64,000 nucleotides of DNA from Bacteroidota bacterium (lineage in GTDB: Bacteria; Bacteroidota; Bacteroidia; Chitinophagales; BACL12). The translations under genes were made by a program, and so were the position numbers. Below the pieces are notes generated by a model. It made no database searches. It was not told where the DNA came from and worked only from the letters and a program-made list of their open reading frames with translations. The stretch lies in NCBI GenBank assembly GCA_016715425.1, contig JADKAC010000002.1, forward strand, positions 557,501 through 621,500, written 5' to 3'. This document shows positions 8,502 to 16,375 of this stretch, piece after piece (position 1 is the first letter of the stretch; the number at the start of each line of letters is the position of its first letter).

Positions 8502-9848
8502 ATGGAAGTAAAGACAATTGCAATAATGGGTGCAGGTTTAGTTGGATCATTACTCAGTATTTATTTGAAGCGCAAAGGATATGCAGTTGAAATATTTGAA
8601 CGCAGATCCGATATGCGGTTAGCGGGAACCGCCGGAGGCCGATCCATTAATTTAGCAATCAGTGATAGAGGTTGGAAGGCGTTGGCAGGTGTGGGATTGG
8701 AGGAGGAAGTGCGCAAACTTGCAATACCTATGCCCGGGCGAATGATGCATAGTATTGAAGGTAAACTCACTTATCAACCGTATGGCAAAGAAGGAGAATT
8801 TATTAATTCTGTTTCTCGTGGAGGATTAAATATTGTATTGATAAATGCGGCGGAAAAATTAGGTGTACCCATTCATTTTAATCAAAGAGTGTTAGAAATA
8901 AATCCATTTGGAAATACCGCACTAATGCAAGATGATTCAAGCAGAAAAGAGTATCAACACAATTCAGATTTAATTATTGGTTCTGATGGCGCATTCAGTA
9001 TGGTTCGCAATAGTATGATGAAAACTGAAGGGTTTAATTACAGTCAACTTTATGAAGCACATAGTTATAAAGAATTAAGTATTCCCTCGGGAAGTAAAGC
9101 AGGTGAATTTTTAATTGAAAAAAACGCATTGCATATTTGGCCGAGAAAAAGTTTTATGATGATAGCACTGCCAAACTTAGATGGAAGTTTTACAGTAACC
9201 TTATTTGCTCCGACAAAAGGACCGGAAAGTTTTGAAACAATTGTTGATGAGAATTCTTTACGCAATTATTTTATAAAATACTTCCCTGATACTTTGCCTA
9301 TCATGCCGGATTTAGTAAATGATTTTTTTACAAATCCAACAGGCTCATTAGTAACAGTGAAATGCTTTCCATGGATAGTTGGCAATAATTTACTTATTGG
9401 CGATGCTGCCCATGCAGTGGTTCCGTTTTACGGACAAGGAATGAATTGTGGTTTTGAAGATTGTACTATTCTAAATGACTTATTGGATTCCGGTGAGAAA
9501 GATTGGAATATAATTATTGAGAAATTTCAGCAAAGCCGTAAACCAAATGCGGATGCTATTGCAGATCTCGCACGACTTAATTTTATTGAAATGCGTGATC
9601 TGGTTGCTGACCCTGAATTTTTATTTAAAAGAAAAATTTCTGCAAAGATTGGTCAACTCCATCCGGATAAATTTATCCCGGTATATAGTATGGTCAGCTT
9701 CACACAACTTCCGTATGCGGATGCACTAAAAGAATATACCCGGCAAGCAAATGTGTTATCGGAAATAATGAATATGCCACAGATTGAGGAAAAATGGGAT
9801 AAGGAATATTTAGATGAGATTGCAAATAAGTTAATCGTAAAAGCATAA
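8502..9848 (+). CDS. kmo: Kynurenine 3-monooxygenase
   Basis: 448-residue FAD-dependent monooxygenase that hydroxylates L-kynurenine to 3-hydroxykynurenine. Seen: the Rossmann GAGLVG at 10-15 with the acidic end of strand 2 (EIFERR), the KMO-specific GRSINLAISDRGW segment near 48-60, and the second FAD motif GDAAHAVVPFYGQGMN around residue 300. Family length is ~450-480, so it is complete, although the C-terminal membrane anchor of eukaryotic enzymes is absent, as in bacterial homologues. With kynureninase and ACMSD it gives three of the steps from kynurenine to 2-aminomuconate semialdehyde. 3-hydroxyanthranilate dioxygenase is not in the window and may lie left of base 1. Confidence 0.95.
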   Translation: MEVKTIAIMGAGLVGSLLSIYLKRKGYAVEIFERRSDMRLAGTAGGRSINLAISDRGWKALAGVGLEEEVRKLAIPMPGRMMHSIEGKLTYQPYGKEGEFINSVSRGGLNIVLINAAEKLGVPIHFNQRVLEINPFGNTALMQDDSSRKEYQHNSDLIIGSDGAFSMVRNSMMKTEGFNYSQLYEAHSYKELSIPSGSKAGEFLIEKNALHIWPRKSFMMIALPNLDGSFTVTLFAPTKGPESFETIVDENSLRNYFIKYFPDTLPIMPDLVNDFFTNPTGSLVTVKCFPWIVGNNLLIGDAAHAVVPFYGQGMNCGFEDCTILNDLLDSGEKDWNIIIEKFQQSRKPNADAIADLARLNFIEMRDLVADPEFLFKRKISAKIGQLHPDKFIPVYSMVSFTQLPYADALKEYTRQANVLSEIMNMPQIEEKWDKEYLDEIANKLIVKA

Positions 9849-9849
9849 A

Positions 9850-9883
9850 AAAACCGCTATGCATAATACACAGCGGTTATGAT
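9850..9883 (-). terminator. Terminator of the small repeat lipoprotein gene (bidirectional)
   Basis: AACCGCT / AGCGGTT stem around a 13-nt loop. On the minus strand the hairpin is followed by a long U run (the A-rich stretch at 9846-9853 read in reverse). It sits between the convergent ends of kmo and the lipoprotein gene and probably serves both. Confidence 0.7.
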
Positions 9884-9898
9884 TTTTAAAACAATGGA

Positions 9899-10294
9899 TT
9901 ATTTATCATCCCCTGTTTTGGTTGCACCCGTTTTCTTGTTTACATCCACTTTCTCGTTGGCGCCTGTTTTCTTATTTACATCAATAGTTTGATTAGCACC
10001 TTCTTTTTTATTTACATCCACACCACCTTTATCTGTTGTGGTAGTTGTTGTTGTAGTTTTTGTAGAGGATGTAGATTTACCACCTGTAGTATTTGGTGGC
10101 ATCATAATGCTGTCTAATCTCAATTGAATGGCGTTAATAGAGTCTAATAACATTTGCTTATCGGCAGTACAAATACTGTCAGCAGCCATCATATCGGCTC
10201 TTAATTTTTCGTTTTCTTCTTGTGCAGCCTTATCGGTGCAGGATGCAGCCATTAGGCCGATCGTAAAAATGATTACTAAATTTCTAATTTTCAT
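9899..10294 (-). CDS. Small lipoprotein with coiled-coil segment and 12-residue C-terminal repeats
   Basis: 131 residues. The lipoprotein signal ends in lipobox MAASC (Cys19). Residues ~24-64 have heptad-like spacing (NEKLRADMMAADSI, DSINAIQLRLDSIM) suggesting a short coiled coil, followed by a Thr/Ser-rich linker. The C-terminus then has three copies of a 12-residue unit, [VI]DVNKK[ET]GAN plus two variable residues. No enzymatic motif. A small envelope or Lpp-like structural role is conceivable but not shown. A well-formed promoter lies 35 bp upstream and a terminator just downstream, so it is a single-gene unit. Confidence 0.7.
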   Translation of the reverse strand: MKIRNLVIIFTIGLMAASCTDKAAQEENEKLRADMMAADSICTADKQMLLDSINAIQLRLDSIMMPPNTTGGKSTSSTKTTTTTTTTDKGGVDVNKKEGANQTIDVNKKTGANEKVDVNKKTGATKTGDDK

Positions 10295-10329
10295 TGCTTT
10301 TAATTTTATGTTGGAACAATATTTGACTA

Positions 10330-10356
10330 CAAAGGTACGATATTTAAAAAACTCAA
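10330..10356 (-). promoter_or_regulatory. Promoter of the small repeat lipoprotein gene
   Basis: On the minus strand TTG (10354-10356), a 16-nt spacer and TACCTTTG (10330-10337) match the Bacteroidota primary-sigma consensus TTG-N17-23-TAnnTTTG almost exactly. The ATG of the lipoprotein is about 35 bp downstream. This is the best-formed promoter I found in the window. Confidence 0.65.
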
Positions 10357-10391
10357 ATTATTTTTACCTAAATTTTAAATCAAAAAACGTT

Positions 10392-11048
10392 ATGAAAATT
10401 ACTAAATTGTTTACAGCGGCACTTATTGTTGGTGCTGGTGCTATTGTTTTAACCGGATGTGGTGACGATGATCTTACCTCCCCCGTGATTACACTTGATG
10501 GTGATAGTCCTATGACTGTTGTATTAGGTGGTACTTATGTTGAGCCCGGCTTCACTGCCACAGATAATGAAGACGGTGACTTGACTCTTTCTGTAACATC
10601 TGATGAATCTGATGTTAATACTGATATGATTGGTAAGTATGATGTACTTTACTCTGTAACCGACAAAGCTGGAAATACAGGAACTGAAACTCGTGATGTA
10701 TGGGTAGCTGCTGTTAAAACAAGCTATACCGGAACATACAGTGTTTCTGAAACATGTTCTGATGGTGGAACTTACACTTACGATACTTCTATCAGTCCCG
10801 GCAGTGGATCTGACGAGATTTTAATTAACAACTTCGGTGGTTACGGAACTACTGTTAATGTATTAACTACAATCAGTGGTGATTTAGGAGATGTATTAGT
10901 TGTAAATTATACTACTGGCGGTGCCACTTTTACAGGAACTGGTACTTTAACTGAAGGTACTATTACCACAATGAAAATGAACATTGATTATGTAGCTTCT
11001 GACGGTTCTTCTTCACTTAATTGTGATGCAACCTACAATAGATTATAA
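10392..11048 (+). CDS. Lipoprotein with DUF5011 Ig-like domain
   Basis: 218 residues from the ATG at 10392; the frame is open from 10128, but that part is antisense to the neighbouring gene. Signal peptide with lipobox VLTGC, then an Asp-rich stretch, then one DUF5011 domain (SPVITLDGDSPMTVVLGG, YVEPGFTATDNEDGDLT, YSVTDKAGNTGTETRDV), a bacterial Ig-like fold. The C-terminal ~105 residues form a beta-rich domain with two cysteines (SETCSDGG, SLNCDATY). It is probably surface-exposed; Asp after Cys is compatible with the Bacteroidota lipoprotein export signal. The next gene is a divergent tandem paralogue. A strong terminator follows. Confidence 0.8.
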   Translation: MKITKLFTAALIVGAGAIVLTGCGDDDLTSPVITLDGDSPMTVVLGGTYVEPGFTATDNEDGDLTLSVTSDESDVNTDMIGKYDVLYSVTDKAGNTGTETRDVWVAAVKTSYTGTYSVSETCSDGGTYTYDTSISPGSGSDEILINNFGGYGTTVNVLTTISGDLGDVLVVNYTTGGATFTGTGTLTEGTITTMKMNIDYVASDGSSSLNCDATYNRL

Positions 11049-11070
11049 TCTTAAACAATTTTTAAATTAG

Positions 11071-11096
11071 ACCCGCCTCATTGGCGGGTTTTTTTA
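11071..11096 (+). terminator. Rho-independent terminator
   Basis: ACCCGCC / GGCGGGT stem with a 5-nt loop and a run of T. It closes the first DUF5011 lipoprotein gene. Confidence 0.9.
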
Positions 11097-11101
11097 TTTT
11101 A

Positions 11102-11109
11102 TACATTTG
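11102..11109 (+). promoter_or_regulatory. Putative -7 element, near-leaderless start
   Basis: TACATTTG is an exact TAnnTTTG match only 5 bp before the ATG at 11115 and just after the upstream terminator. Transcription would begin at or beside the start codon, implying a leaderless mRNA. Confidence 0.5.
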
Positions 11110-11114
11110 CTGAG

Positions 11115-11747
11115 ATGAGCAAGTTTTATATTTCAAGTTTAGCCTTATTGTTTTTTCTTTCATCTGCATGTAAGAGACCAGATACACAAGCACCTGTTAT
11201 TACATTAAATACAGATACAATTTTACACTACTTAAACGTACCATATATTGATCCGGGATTTTCTGTTGCAGATAATAAAAGCAGTGATTTGGAAAAAAAT
11301 GTAGTTGTAAATAATCCGGTTGATATAAATACTTATGGCACTTACACAATTACTTATTCAGTAGAAGATGAAAATGGAAATACCGGAACTGCATCCAGAG
11401 ATGTAGATATTATTTTGAATAAAGAAAATTATTATCACCTTACCTATTCGGCGTTTGACTCTTGTAGCTCAGGAAATTTTATTTATACCGGATTAATTCA
11501 GGATTGTGATTGCCCGCAAAATGCAGTTACCGTTGCTAATATTTCCAACTTTGGTTTATCAGCAATTTTTACTTTGACATTATCCGGTCAGTATAATGAA
11601 ATAATTTTGATGGATACCGCTAAAGCATCTGTAACATTTATTGGCAATGCAATTATGAGTACCAATGCAGACACACTGTTTTGGAATTATAGTATTACAG
11701 ATAGCGTCAAAACTGAAGTATGTTCATCCATCTGGATTAAGCAATAA
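11115..11747 (+). CDS. Lipoprotein with DUF5011 Ig-like domain (paralogue of the preceding gene)
   Basis: 210 residues. Lipoprotein signal ending LSSAC (Cys19), then a DUF5011 domain (APVITLNTDTILHYLNVPYI, DPGFSVADNKSSDLE, YSVEDENGNTGTASRDV) and a C-terminal beta-rich part with paired cysteines. The order and spacing mirror the gene at 10392: lipobox, DUF5011, then an SxxxxCSSG-containing domain with an F-x-G-x-G/A motif. The two therefore look like an old tandem duplication with strong divergence. Separated from its neighbour by a terminator and its own promoter. Function unknown. Confidence 0.75.
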   Translation: MSKFYISSLALLFFLSSACKRPDTQAPVITLNTDTILHYLNVPYIDPGFSVADNKSSDLEKNVVVNNPVDINTYGTYTITYSVEDENGNTGTASRDVDIILNKENYYHLTYSAFDSCSSGNFIYTGLIQDCDCPQNAVTVANISNFGLSAIFTLTLSGQYNEIILMDTAKASVTFIGNAIMSTNADTLFWNYSITDSVKTEVCSSIWIKQ

Positions 11748-11788
11748 ATAATCAGGCACAGGGTTATTTCACTAACTTTAAAGTGAAT

Positions 11789-13432
11789 ATGAAATATAAA
11801 TTTTTAATTATTAGTATCTTCTTGTTTGCAAATGCAGTGGCCTTCTCACAAAGCACAATTCAAAACAGACTCATTGTACAATTAACTTCAAATTCTACTA
11901 TTGAGAATTTGCAAAATGATTTTTTAAAACAGGGAATTGCATTTCAAATAATAAAACCTGTTTCTAAATCAATGCATTTATGGTTGATAGAATTTGATAC
12001 GCTTATTTATAATCCAATAAATACAAAAAATTTATTCTTTCGCAATAGCGATGTCTTGCAGGTAGAATTTGATCATACATTACAAATGCGAAGTACTATA
12101 CCCAATGATCTTTCTTTTCCATTGCAATGGAATTTTTATAATGATGGAACAACAGGTGGAATTGCAGATGCAGATATTGATGCGGATGAAGCATGGGATA
12201 TTACAACCGGAGGTTTAACTGCATTAGGTGATTCTATTGTTATTGCAGTAATAGATGATGGGTTTGATATCAATCATCTGGATTTAAATTTCTGGAAAAA
12301 CTATAATGAAATTCCATCCAACGGAATTGATGATGATGGCAATGGTTACATTGATGATTTTAATGGTTGGAATGTACTTACTGAAACTGATGTGTTAGAC
12401 GAGTATCTTCATGGAACACATGTGAGTGGAATTGCAGGTGCAAAAGGAAATAACGGTTTTGGTGTAACTGGTGTAAATTGGGATGTAAAAATTATGGCAG
12501 TATCCATTGGTCTGGCAGTGTATGAATCAAATGCATTAGAAGCGTATGCGTATGTTTTTGACCAACGTAAATTATATGATGAAACAAATGGAGAGAAAGG
12601 TGCTTTTGTTGTAGTTACCAATTCTTCTTTTGGAATTGATTATCAATTGCCTGAAGATTATCCTATCTGGTGTGCTATGTATGATTCACTTGGCAGACTT
12701 GGAATTTTAAATGCTGCTGCAACAATTAATTCAAATGTGAATGTGGATGTGCTTGGCGATATGCCAACTGCTTGTCCCAGTGATTTTTTAATAACAACAA
12801 ATCTTCTAAATAAAAATGATGAAAAATCAAGTTCGGGTTATGGAGAAATATCTATTGATATGGGTGCGCCAGGTTCTTTAATTTTTTCCACTATTGTTGG
12901 CAATGCTTATAATTATCAAAGTGGTACTTCTATGGCTGCTCCTCATATTGCTGGGGCTGTTGCATTATTAATGTCTGCGCCTTGCGAAGGATTTATTCAA
13001 GCGTATAAAAATGATCCGCAAACTATTGCATTGCAATTAAAAAATTATTTTATGACTACCACAGATTTTATTCCTGATCTAAATGGTATAACAGTTACTA
13101 ATGGCAGATTAAATGTAAATAATGCTTTGCTTGCATTAATGGATAGTGATTGCATGGTGAATATAAATACCATCATTCAAAATAATCAATTTCAACTTTT
13201 TCCAATTCCTGCAAATACATATCTGCAATTAAATACAAATGCAGTTTTAAATAATAATTCTACAATTGCAATTTATAATATGCAGGGACAATTGATTCAA
13301 AAAATCAGTACAACAAATATTAATACTTTGCAAATTCCTGTTGCAAATTTTCCTGATGGAATTTATCAATTATTACTTACAGATAATTCAGGAAACACAA
13401 TTGCAAATAAATCATTTATCATTCAACATTAA
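11789..13432 (+). CDS. T9SS-secreted subtilisin-family (S8) serine protease
   Basis: 547 residues from the ATG at 11789 (a GTG two codons earlier is also possible). Signal peptide (FLIISIFLFANAVAFSQ), an N-terminal propeptide-like region to ~residue 100, then the S8 catalytic domain with Asp156 in VIAVIDDGFDINH, His208 in HGTHVSG and Ser381 in GTSMAAPHIAGA; all three triad residues are present. The C-terminus carries a T9SS sorting domain (LFPIPANTYLQL, IYNMQGQLI, FPDGIYQLLL). The product should be an extracellular or surface endopeptidase. A TAACTTTA promoter-like element lies 15 bp ahead of the ATG. recJ starts 5 bp after the stop and may be read through from it. Confidence 0.9.
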   Translation: MKYKFLIISIFLFANAVAFSQSTIQNRLIVQLTSNSTIENLQNDFLKQGIAFQIIKPVSKSMHLWLIEFDTLIYNPINTKNLFFRNSDVLQVEFDHTLQMRSTIPNDLSFPLQWNFYNDGTTGGIADADIDADEAWDITTGGLTALGDSIVIAVIDDGFDINHLDLNFWKNYNEIPSNGIDDDGNGYIDDFNGWNVLTETDVLDEYLHGTHVSGIAGAKGNNGFGVTGVNWDVKIMAVSIGLAVYESNALEAYAYVFDQRKLYDETNGEKGAFVVVTNSSFGIDYQLPEDYPIWCAMYDSLGRLGILNAAATINSNVNVDVLGDMPTACPSDFLITTNLLNKNDEKSSSGYGEISIDMGAPGSLIFSTIVGNAYNYQSGTSMAAPHIAGAVALLMSAPCEGFIQAYKNDPQTIALQLKNYFMTTTDFIPDLNGITVTNGRLNVNNALLALMDSDCMVNINTIIQNNQFQLFPIPANTYLQLNTNAVLNNNSTIAIYNMQGQLIQKISTTNINTLQIPVANFPDGIYQLLLTDNSGNTIANKSFIIQH

Positions 13433-13437
13433 AATAT

Positions 13438-15144
13438 ATGCTGCAGAAGAGATGGGTAGTAAAGCCGACAGAGGAAGCAGCAGTTAATCAATTGCAGAAT
13501 CAATTACATATTCACCCTGTACTTTGTAAATTATTAGTGCAACGTGGTATTGATACTTATGATAAAGCAAAATCATTTTTCCGGCCTGAATTAAGTGATT
13601 TGCACAATCCATTTTTAATGTTGAATATGGATAAAGCCGTGCATCGTATCGAACGTGCAATCAGCAATAATGAAAAGATTTTAGTGTATGGTGATTATGA
13701 TGTGGATGGCACTACTTCGGTAGCATTGATGTACACTTTTCTTCACTCATTTTATCCCAATATTGATTTTTATATTCCCGATCGCTATAAAGAAGGTTAC
13801 GGTATTTCTTTCAAAGGAATTGATTATGCAAAAGAAAATAATTGCACTCTTGTAATTGCTTTAGACTGTGGTATCAAATCAAATGATAAAATGGATTATG
13901 CAAATTCACTGCACATAGATTTTATTATTTGCGATCACCATTTACCCGGCGAAAAAATTCCTGCTGCGTATGCTGTGCTCGATCCACATCAACCCAACTG
14001 TAATTATCCATGTAAAGAATTAAGTGGTTGCGGTATTGGTTTTAAACTTGCTCAAGCTTTTGCATCCACGCACGGAATTCCCGAATCAGAAGTGTTTAAT
14101 TTGCTCGATCTTGTCGTAATAAGTATTGCTTCTGATATTGTTCCAATCATTGATGAGAATCGTGTTCTTGCTTTTTATGGAATGGAAATTCTCAATTCAA
14201 ATCCTCGTCCCGGAATAAAAGCATTGATGCAAGTAAGTGGTGTTGCAGCACCTGTTTCTATTTCAAGTATTGTGTTCGGACTTGGTCCCCGCATTAATGC
14301 CGCCGGCAGATTGGATGATGCAAAAGAAGCGGTGCGCATGTTGTTATCGCAAGAAGAAATTGATGCAAAAGATAATGCAGATGGATTGCAGGAACATAAT
14401 AATAATCGCAAAGAAATTGATAAACAAATTACTTTAGAAGCATTGGCGATGTTGGCAAATGATCCTGCAACTCCCGATAAAAAATCCACTGTATTATGCA
14501 GCGATACATGGCATAAAGGTGTAGTTGGAATTGTGGCTTCCCGTGTATTAGAAAATTATTATCGGCCTACAATTTTATTAACGCATTCCAATAATATGCT
14601 AACCGGTTCTGCTCGTTCAGTAAAAGGATTTGATATTTATGAAGCGATAAGAGAGTGTAGTGATTTGTTGGAGCAATTCGGTGGACATATGTATGCGGCA
14701 GGTGTTACTTTGAAGCCCGAAAATTTAGAAGCATTTCAAAATAAATTTGAGCAAGTAGTAAGTAAAAGTATTTTACCCGAACAATTAATTCCGCAAATAG
14801 AAATTGATGCAGAAATAAATCTCGGTGATATATCTCCTGCATTTTTTAATATTCTAAAACAATTAGCTCCTTTTGGTCCCGGAAATATGTATCCTGTTTT
14901 TATGACCAAAAATGTAATGAGTAATGGTCGCACAAAACCTGTGGGTAATGGTCATTTAAAATTGGGAATAAAAGATAATAGAAAATTTGCTGCTGATGCT
15001 ATTGCGTGGCAAATGGGAGACTTGTATGAAAAGATTTCTCAGAATACTATTTTTAATTTGTGTTATACCATAGAAGAAAATGTTTTTAATAATAACACCA
15101 CACTGCAATTAAATGTGAAAGAAATAAAATTCAACGAAGCCTAA
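13438..15144 (+). CDS. recJ: Single-stranded-DNA-specific exonuclease RecJ
   Basis: 568-residue 5'-3' ssDNA exonuclease of the DHH family, used in RecF-pathway recombination, mismatch repair and base-excision repair. Motifs seen: YGDYDVDGTTS (metal-binding Asp cluster at 86-91), the ALDCG motif near 141-145, CDHHLPG with DHH at 166-168, and the DHHA1-type region (GSARSVKGFDIYEAI, FGGHMYAAGVTL). Length is typical for the family. The ATG at 13438 is 5 bp after the protease stop. The lptB ATG follows the recJ stop after one base, so recJ-lptB are almost certainly cotranscribed. Confidence 0.95.
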   Translation: MLQKRWVVKPTEEAAVNQLQNQLHIHPVLCKLLVQRGIDTYDKAKSFFRPELSDLHNPFLMLNMDKAVHRIERAISNNEKILVYGDYDVDGTTSVALMYTFLHSFYPNIDFYIPDRYKEGYGISFKGIDYAKENNCTLVIALDCGIKSNDKMDYANSLHIDFIICDHHLPGEKIPAAYAVLDPHQPNCNYPCKELSGCGIGFKLAQAFASTHGIPESEVFNLLDLVVISIASDIVPIIDENRVLAFYGMEILNSNPRPGIKALMQVSGVAAPVSISSIVFGLGPRINAAGRLDDAKEAVRMLLSQEEIDAKDNADGLQEHNNNRKEIDKQITLEALAMLANDPATPDKKSTVLCSDTWHKGVVGIVASRVLENYYRPTILLTHSNNMLTGSARSVKGFDIYEAIRECSDLLEQFGGHMYAAGVTLKPENLEAFQNKFEQVVSKSILPEQLIPQIEIDAEINLGDISPAFFNILKQLAPFGPGNMYPVFMTKNVMSNGRTKPVGNGHLKLGIKDNRKFAADAIAWQMGDLYEKISQNTIFNLCYTIEENVFNNNTTLQLNVKEIKFNEA

Positions 15145-15145
15145 T

Positions 15146-15895
15146 ATGATTTTACGTGCCGAACATTTAATAAAAAGATATAAGACTCGTGTAGTTGTAA
15201 ACGATGTTTCCCTACAAGTACAACAAGGTGAAATTGTCGGTTTGCTTGGTCCAAATGGTGCAGGTAAAACAACCACATTTTATATGATGGTTGGACTCAT
15301 AAAATCTGCCGGCGGCAATGTGTTTTTAGATGATAAAAACATTACACGATTACCGATGTACAAACGTGCCCAACTCGGTATCGGATATTTACCTCAAGAA
15401 GCTTCTGTGTTTAGAAAAATGTCGGTTGAAAATAATGTTGCTGCTGTTTTGGAAATGACGAAGTTGACGAAGAAAGAACAAAAAGAAAAGTTAGAAGTAT
15501 TGCTTGGTGAATTCGGATTAAATCATGTGCGCAAAAGCAATGGCGATGTATTATCCGGAGGTGAAAGAAGAAGAACAGAAATAGCAAGAGCATTGGCAAC
15601 AGATCCGAAATTTATTTTATTGGATGAACCATTTGCAGGAATTGATCCGATAGCTGTTGAAGATATTCAGAAAATTGTAGAGACATTAAAATTCAAAAAT
15701 ATCGGTGTATTAATAACCGATCATAATGTGCAAGAAACACTTTCCATTACAGATCATTCCTATTTATTATTTGATGGTAAAATATTATTAAAAGGAACAG
15801 CCGAAGAATTAGCCGCCGATCCGCAAGTGCGCAAAGTATATCTCGGTCAAAATTTTGAACTGAGAAAGAAAGTGGTTGGAGTGAAGGGGGAATAG
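15146..15895 (+). CDS. lptB: LPS export ABC transporter ATP-binding protein LptB
   Basis: 249-residue ABC ATPase that powers extraction of lipopolysaccharide from the inner membrane with LptFG. Walker A GPNGAGKTT at 35-43, the Q-loop/LptB-type segment GIGYLPQEASVFRKMSVENN, signature LSGGERRR, Walker B FILLDEPFAGIDP with catalytic Glu, and the H-loop ITDHNV are all intact. The YLPQEASVFR sequence and the C-terminal YLLFDGKILLKGTAEELAAD are characteristic of LptB rather than of other ABC ATPases. Immediately downstream of recJ. No terminator is visible before the repeat region that follows. Confidence 0.95.
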   Translation: MILRAEHLIKRYKTRVVVNDVSLQVQQGEIVGLLGPNGAGKTTTFYMMVGLIKSAGGNVFLDDKNITRLPMYKRAQLGIGYLPQEASVFRKMSVENNVAAVLEMTKLTKKEQKEKLEVLLGEFGLNHVRKSNGDVLSGGERRRTEIARALATDPKFILLDEPFAGIDPIAVEDIQKIVETLKFKNIGVLITDHNVQETLSITDHSYLLFDGKILLKGTAEELAADPQVRKVYLGQNFELRKKVVGVKGE

Positions 15896-16014
15896 AATAA
15901 AATTTTGTTGTAATATAAGCCCCGATTGCGTTTCACCAGTTTTCAGCGCTCTTATTTTGCCTTTAAAAACCCCAAAAACACGCCTCCTTGACAGCTCAAT
16001 CCGCCTCCTTGACA

Positions 16015-16224
16015 GTTCAACACTCGATTTGTGCTATTGAATATGCAATCTGGGTTATCGAACATTCAATTTGGGCTATTGAACACGCAATCTGGACAAT
16101 TCAATACTCAATCTGGGCTATCGAACACTCGATTTGGGTCATTGAATATTCAATTTGGACTATCGAATATTCAATCTGAACAATTGAACACACAATCTGG
16201 GCTCTTGAATTTACAATCTGATTG
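16015..16224. repeat. Ten tandem 21-bp units (intergenic)
   Basis: Ten consecutive 21-bp units with consensus approximately ATYGAAYAYNCAATYTGGNYN run without a gap from 16015 to 16224. The preceding bases also repeat CGCCTCCTTGACAG twice. Because 21 is a multiple of 3, several frames are open and would encode heptads such as IEHSIWA, but no signal or conserved protein is evident. They are followed at 16230-16310 by irregular repeats of CAATAGTCAAT. The 480-bp gap 15896-16375 holds nothing else I recognise. Confidence 0.85.
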
Positions 16225-16375
16225 ATTAGTCTTCTCAATAGTCAATGGTCAATAGTCAATGTTCTTGATCAATAGTCAATAGTCAAAGTTCTTGCTCAAT
16301 GTTCAACAGTCAATAAGTATTTTTACAGTTCCTACAGAGTTTCCCGTAAGTAACTCTGCGGCTTAAAAATCACAA

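Noticed and set aside
15988..16225. Two overlapping ORFs of heptad repeats (IEHSIWA / LSNIQFG)
   Set aside because: Open only because the 21-bp period avoids stops; both frames are open equally, and neither has a signal, RBS or domain.
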